From the NCBI GenBank assembly GCA_000697055.1, contig JNDT01002242.1:148655-212654 (forward strand): a stretch of 64,000 nt of DNA. Direction: 5' to 3'. Under the pieces are notes generated by a model, which worked only from the letters and a program-made list of their open reading frames with translations, searched no databases and was not told where the DNA came from. Below are positions 35,652 to 46,021 of the stretch, piece by piece (position 1 is the first letter of the stretch; each line of letters opens with the position of its first letter). This stretch comes from Saksenaea vasiformis B4078 (Eukaryota; Mucoromycota; Mucoromycetes; Mucorales; Saksenaeaceae). A program made the translations under genes and the position numbers.

Positions 35652-37677
35652 CATCTTTTTTTTCCCTTCCGATTGTTAATTATGACATTTCTGTAAACAC
35701 AACACTAAGGATAAAGGTATGGTTCAAGAGCACGGAGGCGTGCATTATCAGAAACAAAAATGGTATCGCCTTCATCTATGTCTGCATACTTTCCGTCCGT
35801 CATCTACTAGCACTCACATATCGCCGCATTTTGTGCCACCGTGCGCATACGGGCGAAGCATTTTGTGTGCGTACAACGCCACAGCAGCTTATTTCGCGTA
35901 ATCCTATCGTTACAGCACTTCTCTTATGTGGGCATACAGTTGGCCCTCCTTTCTGTTTTAATTTTGACCCTGTATCTAACTAAAGTAACAGTAGATATTC
36001 ATATTACGTGTCTACTTAAACCATTCTAGATCAGAAGCCCTTTAAAATTCTATCCTAAAGCAGTAAACATTCTACACCATTATAAGATAACTAATCAATA
36101 ATACTAAATCCAATAAATTACTGAACACCAATCTTTTTGTTAACTGTTTTGCTCTGTCATTAATGAGGTACACTTTGATTCAAGTTAAAGCTATGAGCTA
36201 TATCCATGTTGTCTTCCCTTATTATTTTTGTTTAAACTAGTGGATTAAGGACCTGTAGATGCAAATATCGTTTCCTCAAATCAAGGGGGACGCCGGACGC
36301 ACAATTTCCCCGTGCCCTTCGACGTTCCATGTATGTACTCTGTTAGGGCGGCTGTGACTTTTTGATTTTACAAACACTTCTGGGCAACATGTATTTTGTC
36401 CGAACATTCGAGAAGAAACAAGGGTATATGGTATTGTGGAATATTTTTGGACAAGCAAACTTCATGCAAACCTTGAACATTCCGGTAAATGCAGCCATCC
36501 TTTACGGAGATAGTAAAGATGCATTTACCCTGAAAAGAGACGGCCGTTGATCAGCAGCCCTGCGATTCCACTTGACAATTAGGAGTTATAGACTTGCTAA
36601 CAACTACACTTCCCTGTCTAAGTTTGGATGCAAAGAGCCTGATGCTTATCGTGACAACTTCTAGCAAATTAACCATCATGTTCGACTATTTTTAGAAGAG
36701 AACCCCGACAACAACCGCTATGAGAAGCTACAAAAGTCTGAGTATACAGTTTATTGACTGGCTCATTAAGGGGAAAGGTCCCTGCCGATCATACACATTG
36801 CGTCCGTCATATGTGTAAGCCTTTTAACTCCGTTTCCACAATTATTCCTGGAAAATTACAACCTTCCTCATAGTGGCTGACAGAAAAAAAAAAAAGAGAT
36901 AAATTATGGCTATAGGATAATATAATATACATGAAAGAAGTTTCTGCAGTTTTCAAGACACTTATGCTAAATATTTAATATCATCTTGGCGCCATACAAA
37001 ATGGGAATGAGGAACATAATATGTGACATTGCCTTTGACGCCGAGATAGAGAGAAGACGCGGTCATTAACCCTTGCTATAATACGTACAGCAATCTCCCG
37101 CGATCTAGAAATCCTATGCTGATTTTAGCTACATTCAGCATAAAGGCTTTATACTTGTTCCTTCATCTAGAGTGTGATAGTTTGAAACCACATCCAAATA
37201 AAAGAGGCACGGGTTTGTTTGTGGCGACGCTGCCATTTGTTTCTTCACCTTCCCATTGTGTCTTGTCTCCTTTTTAAACTTCATTATGGGAACCCCACCA
37301 ACGCATTCAAACGCACCGAAATAGCCTTATCACACTGATAAATGCTAATTCTCATATCTTGAAAAGGGTGCAGTGCGCGATGCTGGTTATGGAAAATTCG
37401 CATCATATATTGATTCTTTAAGAAGGTGGACTCGATACCCTTCTGGTTATGCGTTGGCGATCTCCTGTTAAGCATTTCTGTATGAATAGAGACACCACGT
37501 GTAAAGGCGTGCAGAAACCTATCATATAGATAGACTAAACCAGTCGTCTTTTTAGTGTTGTACATAACTTTCAACTCTCGCCATTTCGTGCCCTAACACA
37601 ATGAGGTAGCCTATGGCAGTTCGAAGTAAATCACTTATCCCACCGAGAAAGTCCGCACACTGATTTGATATAACCGT
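35652..37677. other. Intergenic region without supportable gene
   Basis: Short open frames only. No domain, RNA gene or strong repeat was recognised. Confidence 0.5.
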
Positions 37678-38450
37678 ATATACTGTTTATTGAACAAATT
37701 TTTACGCTAATCAATATAAACTTTGCGCCCATGAGGAGCCACTTTTACGCTAAGAAAAGAATCAAATATGCGTTCGTTAATACATAAGTTGGCAACAAAT
37801 TCATACACTACTTACATCAACGCGGTTCCTCGATGGACGCGAAATTTGTATAGACAGCATAAAAATTTGCTCATGTTTAGTAAATGGAATAATATTTGGA
37901 TGTTATTTTACTTACCCCCGAAGGGTAATTCCACCGTTCGATGGAGGCCGCACCCCCGCACCGTGATGGGTGGGCGTAGGAGAAGAAGAGGAAAATGGCA
38001 CAGGGCCAATGAAAACGCACTGCAGAGGACTTGAAGCGATACAACGTCCAGCGATCTATTGTACAAGATGAGTGATGCTGAGTGCGACAACATTTATTTG
38101 ACGCCACCACAGCCGAGACGGTTCGGGACAGAGGTCATACAGGCTAAACAATCCATCAAAAGACACGAGTGATCCTGGACGCATATTCCATTAAAAATTA
38201 CATACCGGGCATGTAAAATGAACAGAGCCAAAGAAAAAAAAAAGAATTCATGCGTCCATTTAAATACGATCACTTTACGCGTTCCGATTGGTGCGTTGGG
38301 GAACCTATTACAATGGACCAGCGCAATACACCTTTGATTCAGAAGTAAAGGTGCCTGATTCTCTGCGCAAAGATACGCTGCTCCTCACCGTAGGATTGAT
38401 GTGGTGTCGACGCAAAATAATATTTGGATGACGCAAATATTTATTCAAAA
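37678..38450 (+). mobile_element. Non-autonomous Tc1/mariner-like element remnant
   Basis: Starts near ACTGTTTATTGAACAAATTT and ends near GACGCAAATATTTATTCAAA, which are imperfect inverted ends. The whole segment aligns with the reverse complement of about 50940-51660. Shared landmarks are GCGCCCA..GAGCCA, AAGTTGGCAACAA, ACCGGGCATGTAAAA..CAGAGCCAAAGAAA and AGAATTCAT. A TA precedes the left end. No transposase frame survives. The family assignment is inferred from end structure only. Confidence 0.5.
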
Positions 38451-38672
38451 TCCTATATTTCGAAAGCGATATGCCATCAACAGACCTAACAGATACAATG
38501 CAGCGCATCTATGATCATCAAATCCACTAGCTTGTCGATTTGTAATGCCTTTTTAGGAACTGTATTGTTTGCATTTGCCAAATCGAGTGTAGGTGGATAC
38601 TCTGCGTGTCACGCATAGGTTACTGCCAAACACGCTCTCTCTCATTTTCTTCGTCATTCGCTTCAACACATT

Positions 38673-38981
38673 TTAATTGTCGTCATTAGCGTCTTCAATG
38701 TGGTAGTTAAGCTCTCTGGCGGCAAGGTATCCAAGTAGTTTCTCATTTCCATAATGCATTCTAGCGACCTTTATATGAAGAAGGAAGAAATGTCGAAGGG
38801 AATGGGTTATGGCCCCGAACTGGACAGTGCCACATAGTCGGAGAATGAAATAGATAAACCAATGATCTTCGGCAAGTCGCCAAAGCACAAACGAAAAAAA
38901 ATAGCTGAAAGTTAATAGCTGACGTCTGCGTGGGCTCACCAGAAAAAACACTTCGTCGGCTCTCACATACAAAGAAGACAA
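38673..38981 (-). CDS. Possible small protein gene, uncharacterised
   Basis: An open frame of 102 codons beginning MSSLYVRADEVFFLV, with a hydrophobic middle (FSYFFSFVLWRL, FIYFILRL) and a polar C-terminus (YHIEDANDDN). It lies divergent to the deubiquitinase gene, about 265 bp away. Sequence around GTGAGCCCACG..CTATTAACTTTCAG could be a very short intron. It resembles no family I can name and may be spurious. Confidence 0.25.
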   Translation of the reverse strand: MSSLYVRADEVFFLVSPRRRQLLTFSYFFSFVLWRLAEDHWFIYFILRLCGTVQFGAITHSLRHFFLLHIKVARMHYGNEKLLGYLAARELNYHIEDANDDN

Positions 38982-39245
38982 AAATAGAGGCCAGATCTAT
39001 TACCTCACTGCAACATCTTCTAAATTATGCCCAGACAAAGTTCTTACATTAAAAGTTCTTTTTAATTTCTTTTTTGTATCATATCTTCCCCTTTTTCCAA
39101 AACAAAGCCCCCCAAAAAAAAGACATCGAGTGCCTGTGATTAATAGACTGTACAAAACAACCCGTTCCATTTGCTTTCTTTTCTTCTTTTTTCTTATATA
39201 TAACTCTTTACCATTCCTCCACTTGTAATCACCTCGCACCAAACG

Positions 39246-41314
39246 ATGCCCTCTGTTGGGAAGGTACCTCTTTCTTATGATTAGGCAATAGAAATGAACT
39301 CATGTCTCTATTTCTTAGATCCTGTCGCCAAGCATATCTTTTGGTGACATCAGTCGAGAGGAAATCAATTTAGTTCTTAGTCAAGCTGGTGTGTCCTTGA
39401 ATCCCCCCAAAAAGGTAGACATCAACACAACCATCGCTTTATCTTATGCTTTTGATTTGTCAGACGCCGTTCACTACTGGTATCCAACGTCGGAAACATG
39501 CACCATCGAAAGTTGCCGTTACTACACAAGTCGACAAACCTATTATAGAAACGCGCCCTGAAACTATATCACAAGAAAAAGCGAAAGAGGAACCGCAGAT
39601 CGAATCAACCACTGTTGAAAAATCCTTACCCAAACCTAAACCCTCTAGTTGGGCCGCCTTGCTGAAATCGCCAAATAATGTAGCCAAACCAGTAACTACC
39701 TCACCTACAGCCCAACAGATTGTCAGTAACCAATCCGACAAACCTACCGTCCAGCCTCCCGTTCCAAAGTTTACGGGTATTGCGGGTAAGCACGAATGAG
39801 AAACACCCGGTTCAATTATATTGACGACTATCGTAGAAATCATCAACAAGTATGAGCCATCCTATGGAGGACCTCTGTTACAACCAAGGGGTTTAATCAA
39901 TAACGTGAATACGTGCTTCATGAACGTGGTAAGTTGTATGTAATACTGAGTGGGACACTATATTGAGATGCCTTCGTAGATTCTTCAACCTTTGTCTCAT
40001 TGCCCGCCTTTCTATAACCTTATTAAAGGTATTAGTTTGCACGTTGTGCACACATTCAAGAGCAAAACGCCCTTGTTGGATTCTCTGTAAGTATTCATAT
40101 ATTTAAATTTACTGCATAGCATGTCTAATAATTCACTCAACAGGATCGAATTCATCAACGAGTTCCGAGCACAGAGTGTTGGCAGTATCCCTGCAGATGA
40201 AGGATATGGTGAAGCGTTTGTGCCTGAGTACGTTTACGACGCTTTGCGGGGCCAGAAACGGTTCGACTCGCTCAAGGTAAAATGGATGTGTAGAAAAAGA
40301 AAGGAAATGCTTATGCTTTTTATCTAGGGCCGACAAGAAGATGCGGAAGAATTTTTGTGCTTTTTGTTGGACGGACTGCATGAGGAAATGGTTGCTGGTA
40401 AAGGAAAAGAGACAAATACAGAACAAAAGGCTTATGGTTATTACGGATAGTCTTGAAAGAGCAGACGGAGAAACGTGCAGCGATGATGAATGGACACCAG
40501 GAAGGCTGGTTGGAAGTTGGCCCCAAAAATAAGACCAGCAGTTTGCGAATGGTAAGTAGGGTGACATTCGGAGAGATGATGGGGCGCTGATATTTGTTCA
40601 GGCGAACTTCGACGAATCGCCCATTAGCAAAATTTTTGGTGGCAAACTGCGATCTGTACTACGATGTCCTGGTGCCAAGGATTCTGTGAATCTTGAACCC
40701 TACCAGTCCTTGCCTCTGGATATTCAAGCGGATCATGTACATTCGGTGCGAGATGCCATTCAGCATATGACAGTACCCGAGATCATGCACGATTACTTAT
40801 CGCCAAAAGGATTACGTGTGGATGCAACCAAACAAGTGTATCTTGATCAATTACCTCCTGTTCTAATTTTCCACTTGAAACGCTTTGTATTCGACAATGT
40901 GGGTGGTGTGCAGAAATTACGAAAGAAAATTCAGTATGAAACACAACTGACCATTGATCCTGGTAAGGAAATAGGAAGAGCAATAGATGACCAACTGACG
41001 ACGCTCAATAGAATGGATGGGGCCTTCAACGAGACCATCAAACCCTGTTACTTACCAACTCTTTGGAGGTAAGATATTCTAGCTCTGTGATGCCAACCTC
41101 TAAACATACTGCACGTTATGTAGTTGTATATCATCTCGGTGCATCTGCTGGCGGAGGTCACTACACATGCCATATTAAACGACAGAATGGCGAGTGGCTT
41201 CACATAGATGACACGACGATCAATCCTGTCTCTGAGCGGGACGTTTTAGCAACGGAGGAGAATACCCGCACGTTCGAAACAGCATACATCTTATTTTACA
41301 TCCGATCTCCATGA
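39246..41314 (+). CDS. Ubiquitin carboxyl-terminal hydrolase, Ubp3/USP10-like
   Basis: A cysteine protease that removes ubiquitin from proteins. Eleven exons: 39246-39263, 39319-39414, 39464-39785, 39837-39928, 39980-40086, 40144-40276, 40328-40397, 40451-40551, 40602-40962, 41012-41068, 41124-41314, giving 515 residues. The N-terminal third (about 145 residues) is low-complexity, rich in Thr, Pro and Lys. The USP domain begins with the Cys box GLINNVNTCFMNVILQ, where the common Gly before Asn-Thr-Cys is Val, as in divergent Ubp3-type Cys boxes. Next are GRQEDAEEFLCFLLD, then ISKIFGGKLRSVLRCPG and LPPVLIFHLKRF. The His box is SAGGGHYTCHI, with the catalytic Asp in WLHIDDTTI. Introns are as short as 48-55 nt; removing 40963-41011 and 41069-41123 is needed to restore YQLFGVVYHLG. 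USP10/Ubp3 proteins act in stress and trafficking pathways; that role is inferred. Confidence 0.9.
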
Positions 41315-43562
41315 TAAAATAATAATGATAAAAAAAATAAAAAAAAGATAAAAGAGAATCGTGCGTGGCTATATGACGATATTGGAAGTAGCTGCAGTAG
41401 AGACCTGTGGGTAGCACTGATATTGAAGGAAGTGAAACTGACGGTATCAGCACTGATTGGATCGAAGAGGATTCCTGACCCCAGAAAGACTATGCAAGTA
41501 CCCTGTCTGGGGCTTAAGCCGTGATACGTTCTACTGCTTCTCTTAATTAGAGGGCGCTGCATCAATCACGGATGTATCTGGAAGTACCTTAATTCGTCGT
41601 TTATGCAGCTTCACAAAGCAGTATCGAATTCATTCGAACTCATTTGCCATACATACCAGATCCTATGATGGCTATACTCGGATGATTTGCGCATATCTGT
41701 CCACGATGAGGATGAGGCTCAGGCTGAATCTCTAACGCTACTTTCTGGATCTTTGTCCACTAAGGCTCCCTTAATATATTTTCGGTCGATCTCAGGCTTC
41801 ATCTGCAGCCCAAACTTACCATCGGATTCGAAAGCAAATAAAGTTAGCATCGTAAACGCGAAACAAATGAGACTGATGATTAGTCACGGGCTAATAATGG
41901 ATGGGGTTAAACGCACGCGACTCTAATTCTCTCTCTGTTACCCTCTCTCATTTTGCTGGAATAAGGAAGAGTCGCGAACGAGTACCTGAACACTTTCTGA
42001 AAAGAGTAAATAATCAGTTTCAGACGCATTTGTTAATTAGCGGTATTAACCCTTTACTGTTGTCACGGAAGTATCACCCAGATTGGCAGCCAATCAATTT
42101 CCTCATACTTATGGAAGGTCTCAATAAGGAAGGTAATAAACTTTTTCCGATATGCTATCCAAATTTAAAGGGCTATAATAAGAAACCGTCAATTGTGGTA
42201 GTATTCAACGATGCTGTATTTCTCCGCACGGTCCGGACTAAGCTTGTCACAGAATATGGGGGTCAAGGGTTGTGGCAAATTGAAAGGAAAGGCTCCGTGT
42301 GACACCTACCTTCCTTTGCTCTGGGCTAGAGCAAAAAAGGTAAAAACCTAGTTTGAGATGACGAAAATAGCTTCACACTAGGCTGACGAGCATCAGGGAT
42401 AGCAGTATCCAGGAGAGAGAAAAGAGGCAAGGCCTTTACTAAGTTGTTTAATAAGCTTCCGGTCGTTAGCGAGAAGGCTGACTTTTCTTGACACGCGCAA
42501 CCTGCGAAAGTACAAGTGTCGCCGCGGGATTCACCAAGGATAGCAAAAGACATGATGCTTCTTATGGTATTATGGTCGATCACACTCCTTTTCACTTGTT
42601 CCTGCAAATACGAGAACAGCTTTCAACTTAAACAGCCGAGGAAACCTCGAGTTTCGTTAGTGACCCCTTCCGACAGGATAACTGTTCTGAAAGGCCATCC
42701 TGCGCAGAAACGCCGACACGTTTTAACCAATGGGCTTGCCGTTGGAAAGCAAAGATCTTGAGCTGTGTCCCTGCTTGATATGCTGAAAACAGCGGAGCGC
42801 GATATAAGCCCAAGTCCAACGGAAAGCCAAGATTACGAATTGAAAGGGGAACTGTACCCAGATTGAGGTATGACTTGCCAATTAATTAATCCTCTTGTAT
42901 GGTCCTCTCTAGGCCAACCGATTAGCTTTCAACCGGGCCACCACGTTAGACAATAGTACTGGAAGCTCGAGTTTATAATCTGCTTGGCGAGGCTGGATTG
43001 ATTTGAATTCAAGCGCTGATACGGTTGGCAGTGGCAATAATGTCCTTCGCGACTTGTCCCTTTTCTTTACTGGTGGAGAAGCCTGTACATGTAGGGTGGC
43101 AGAAAAGAACGCCTATTTCGGCGATAGTTTGTAAGAGCACATGACAGGCGAAGTACTAGACTATCCATTGGATAAGGTACAATCTTTATATGGATCTCGT
43201 TCTCGGAACGTTATCTCGAATCCACGTCGGGCCCAATGAAAATCATTTTCAGAATTTTGTGCTATCGATTCTCCCTAAATGGTGTCCAGTTGTCACAGTT
43301 TTGTAAACATAACCAGGGTAATGTGTAGGGCTAGAACAGGGATCATTAGTCCAATACTTGCTAGTATGTGTACGACAAACAAGGATATGGACGTCAACTT
43401 GATAATGATTTTGCAGGACTAAAGCACATCGTGGATTGGGTATAAGTGGATCATTTATTAAAACAAAAAGTAGAGCCTTTTTTTTTTTTTTTTAGAAAAC
43501 AAGAAATATAGATAAAGCTATGTGTACAATTTTTTTTATACGAGGCCTCTAGGGAATGCTGT
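41315..43562. other. Intergenic region without supportable gene
   Basis: The 3' side of both flanking genes. Several open frames of 60-130 codons exist on both strands but overlap each other and carry no recognisable motif. Confidence 0.5.
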
Positions 43563-44150
43563 TTAGGAGGAGTATGGAGGCTTCCATGAAACGTAACCAT
43601 TGCCCTTGTAACCTTCGGAAGAGATACCATGTACAGGGTTGGAGTTCTGACTTCTTAGATATTCGTTTGTCGCCTCTTGCCATTCCTTAGAGAGCGTCTT
43701 TGGATGTTCCTCACCTAGAACAGAGTTAGTGAATGGATAGTAAGGATATATAATAGCTTACCGTTCATTCGCATGGCAAGGTAGAGCGCTCCGGAAAGAC
43801 CCATTGTACCGCAAACGCCGAGGAAAACACGGAACGGATGACCAGGGGTTGTTCTCGGTGTGCGAGGACCATGAGGACCAAAGGCAAGGAAGTCTAGAAG
43901 AAATCAGTAAATGTTTTATTAAAAGCAAATCAATAAGAAAAAAGGACTCACAAGCTGCCTTCTTCTCCTCGGCTGTCAATGCCTTCCAGTCTCCCTTTTG
44001 TAATTCCTCTAGGTGCTTTGCAATTGTGTTCTGTTCAGCAGTAGAGAGCGTCTTCCAGCGCGTCTCAAGGTTTTGCAGGGACACTTTGGTAGAAGCATTG
44101 CGACGACCAAGGACGCGAGTAGTAGTGCGAACGGCTGCTAAGCGAAACAT
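43563..44150 (-). CDS. COX5: Cytochrome c oxidase subunit 5 (COX5/COX IV homologue), mitochondrial
   Basis: A nuclear-encoded subunit of respiratory complex IV in the inner mitochondrial membrane. Exons (minus): 44150-43952, 43893-43762, 43714-43563, giving 160 residues. A basic presequence (MFRLAAVRTTTRVLGRRNAS) is followed by the matrix helix region (LETRWKTLSTAEQ, KGDWKALTAEEKKAAYF). Then comes FLAFGPHGPRTPR, one membrane helix (RVFLGVCGTMGLSGALYLAM), and the intermembrane-space tail ending NGYVSWKPPYSS. The introns are GT-AG, and the first donor is GTGAGT. The match to fungal Cox5 is clear over the whole length. Confidence 0.92.
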
Positions 44151-44809
44151 TGTAGATGATAAAGGAAGAAAGAAGAGAGAGACTTAAGCCAAGGACAACA
44201 AGAATCGACAGCGCATTATAAAGGTAATTTTTTTGTCTGTCAGAATGTGGGGTGAGTAGGTGGGGTGATAAAAAGTGTACACCATAGAGCGAGGCATAAA
44301 GGGTGAGAGTATGTGCCGTTCTGTCCTGTGATACATGGCTTGTGACCGGGAACAAAACGAGAGCTTAAAGCCTCCTGCTCACTTCTCGACATCTTGAATG
44401 ATCGGCGAGAAAGGGGAGTTCTTGATTGATGTAAAGAAGAAACAAGTAGTGTCACTGATTTTTCACACTTGTATACAATATCCTTATGAATTTATCCATT
44501 GGATCGCATCATTATTAGAGACCTGCTATTTGGTTCTTCTGGTAGGTTATGTCGTTGAGCTATCCATATACACGTGTGTACGATGTAACACACATTGTAG
44601 AACGGTGGCGTGACAATAATTCTACTGCTTCACTTGAACACGATCCTCTCTATTTCCTGGGTAACTGCGTCCGGGCAACGATCGACCCGGTGGGCAGTAG
44701 GTGTCAACCAGCAAGCCACCCGAAACACAGCGTTTCATGCTCTGTTTGTCTTTTAGGTTTTATTTTTTATCCGAATGACGTCGAAACTCTATTTGTGTTT
44801 GTCCCCACC
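44151..44809. other. Divergent promoter region, COX5 and 44810 gene
   Basis: About 0.66 kb between two divergent starts. Short open frames only, interpreted as leaders and promoters of both genes. Confidence 0.45.
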
Positions 44810-45253
44810 ATGAGCTACCAGTCGTATTACACCGAAAGCTATACCACGGAGGATGGATATGAAAGCTCAATGACCTCTGTCACTGTACGGGAGTTAGACG
44901 ATGGCGAAGCAGAATTGCTCTTGTCAGGAAGAACATTAGACTCTCTGACGCCGGGAATGTTGAAATCACCGCCACATTATGAAATCAATGATGAGGATGT
45001 AGATAATGAGGAAGAAGAATCGGAAGACGATTCAGATGTAGAAGACGAGGATCATTGGTTTCCGTCGTTGTTGAAAGAATCATTGATTGAATTTCTAGAC
45101 GAGGATGATACGCCAATGCTGGATGGGCATGAAATTCTTCTGGATTCGGAAGAGGACGCTGAAATCGAAGAAAGGGAGGAAAATCAAGGTCAACAGAAGA
45201 CTAAGGAACAAGTTCGAGTGGTCCCTATTGAAATCATTTGCTTGGATTATTAA
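44810..45253 (+). CDS. Uncharacterised acidic protein
   Basis: 147 residues from the ATG at 44810 (MSYQSYYTESYTTEDGYESS), the first in-frame Met after a pyrimidine-rich leader with CCACC before the ATG. The N-terminal third is rich in Tyr, Ser and Thr. The middle has dense Glu/Asp tracts (DVDNEEEESEDDSDVEDED) and the C-terminus reads VRVVPIEIICLDY. It has no signal peptide or membrane segment. Codon use and the long uninterrupted frame support a real gene. The frame is open further upstream to 44549, but that extension is hydrophobic and unlike the rest. Confidence 0.6.
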   Translation: MSYQSYYTESYTTEDGYESSMTSVTVRELDDGEAELLLSGRTLDSLTPGMLKSPPHYEINDEDVDNEEEESEDDSDVEDEDHWFPSLLKESLIEFLDEDDTPMLDGHEILLDSEEDAEIEEREENQGQQKTKEQVRVVPIEIICLDY

Positions 45254-45799
45254 AGAAAACGAAGCACAGACCCCTCCTTCATAGTCCGAAAGTTCTGTGT
45301 TTTCTGTCAGCACATGTTCCATCTAAAAAGTAGGAGAAAGAAAGAAAGAGAGAGTTAAGAGAGAGAGTATCAGGGAGAATCAGCCGAACAATCGAGAACT
45401 TGTGTCATTCTAAAAATAAAATGCTACGGGTCATGGGCCATTTGGAAAGCGAGGCAATCTAGCTCGTGAATTTAAGTTGTTTAGTTGTTGCTAAAAACAC
45501 TGGATGAAAATAAACCATAGCGCCGACTTAAAAAGGGAAGAAATCAAAGATCACTGTTAAAGATGCCATGAATTTTGTCACGCAGATGGAAGGATCGACA
45601 GTAGGATTTACACTTCAGAAACTATAAATATATCTCATTCAAAAAGATCACTGCCTTTTCTTTTGTTTGTTATCTTTCTCTTAACTTACCCAACTTCTTC
45701 TTCTTTATTTTATACCTTCTTCTCTATTGTATTATTAGCCAACATTCTCTTTAAGTATCGCAAAGGGATAATTCTGCCTTAGCAACATCCATAACAACG
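45254..45799. other. Intergenic promoter region
   Basis: 3' end of the acidic-protein gene followed by the pyrimidine-rich leader of the next small gene. No other feature seen. Confidence 0.4.
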
Positions 45800-46021
45800 A
45801 TGTTCCAGTTCTTGGTGGATTTGACGCGAAAGACGAAAATCGAAACAAGACACGAGGATTCCAAATCACCATCGATCATTCGGCGGTCGTCCTCCTTCAC
45901 TTCTTTTGATTCAACATGCTCGATCGATTGGCACGACGAAAAACAAACATGGTCCTTTAAAGACGACTACGTATCTTTCCCAAGTCTTGATCTTGCTGAT
46001 GAAGAAGACGCTTGTATTTAA
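45800..46021 (+). CDS. Uncharacterised small serine-rich protein
   Basis: 73 residues (starts MFQFLVDLTRKTKIETRHED). It contains a possible basophilic kinase site RRSSSF, a WHDEKQTWSFKDDY block and an acidic C-terminus ending DLADEEDACI. A long CT-rich leader precedes the ATG, as is common in fungal promoters, and a T-rich 3' region follows. The mixed charged composition looks like a real short intracellular protein; the family was not recognised. Confidence 0.5.
   Translation: MFQFLVDLTRKTKIETRHEDSKSPSIIRRSSSFTSFDSTCSIDWHDEKQTWSFKDDYVSFPSLDLADEEDACI

Noticed and set aside
39460..39849. 129-codon minus-strand frame inside the deubiquitinase gene
   Set aside because: It overlaps the low-complexity N-terminal coding exon on the opposite strand and has no independent support.
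42880..42960. tRNA-like segment on the minus strand (A-box-like TGGCCTAGAGAGG)
   Set aside because: No B box at the right distance and no cloverleaf could be formed.
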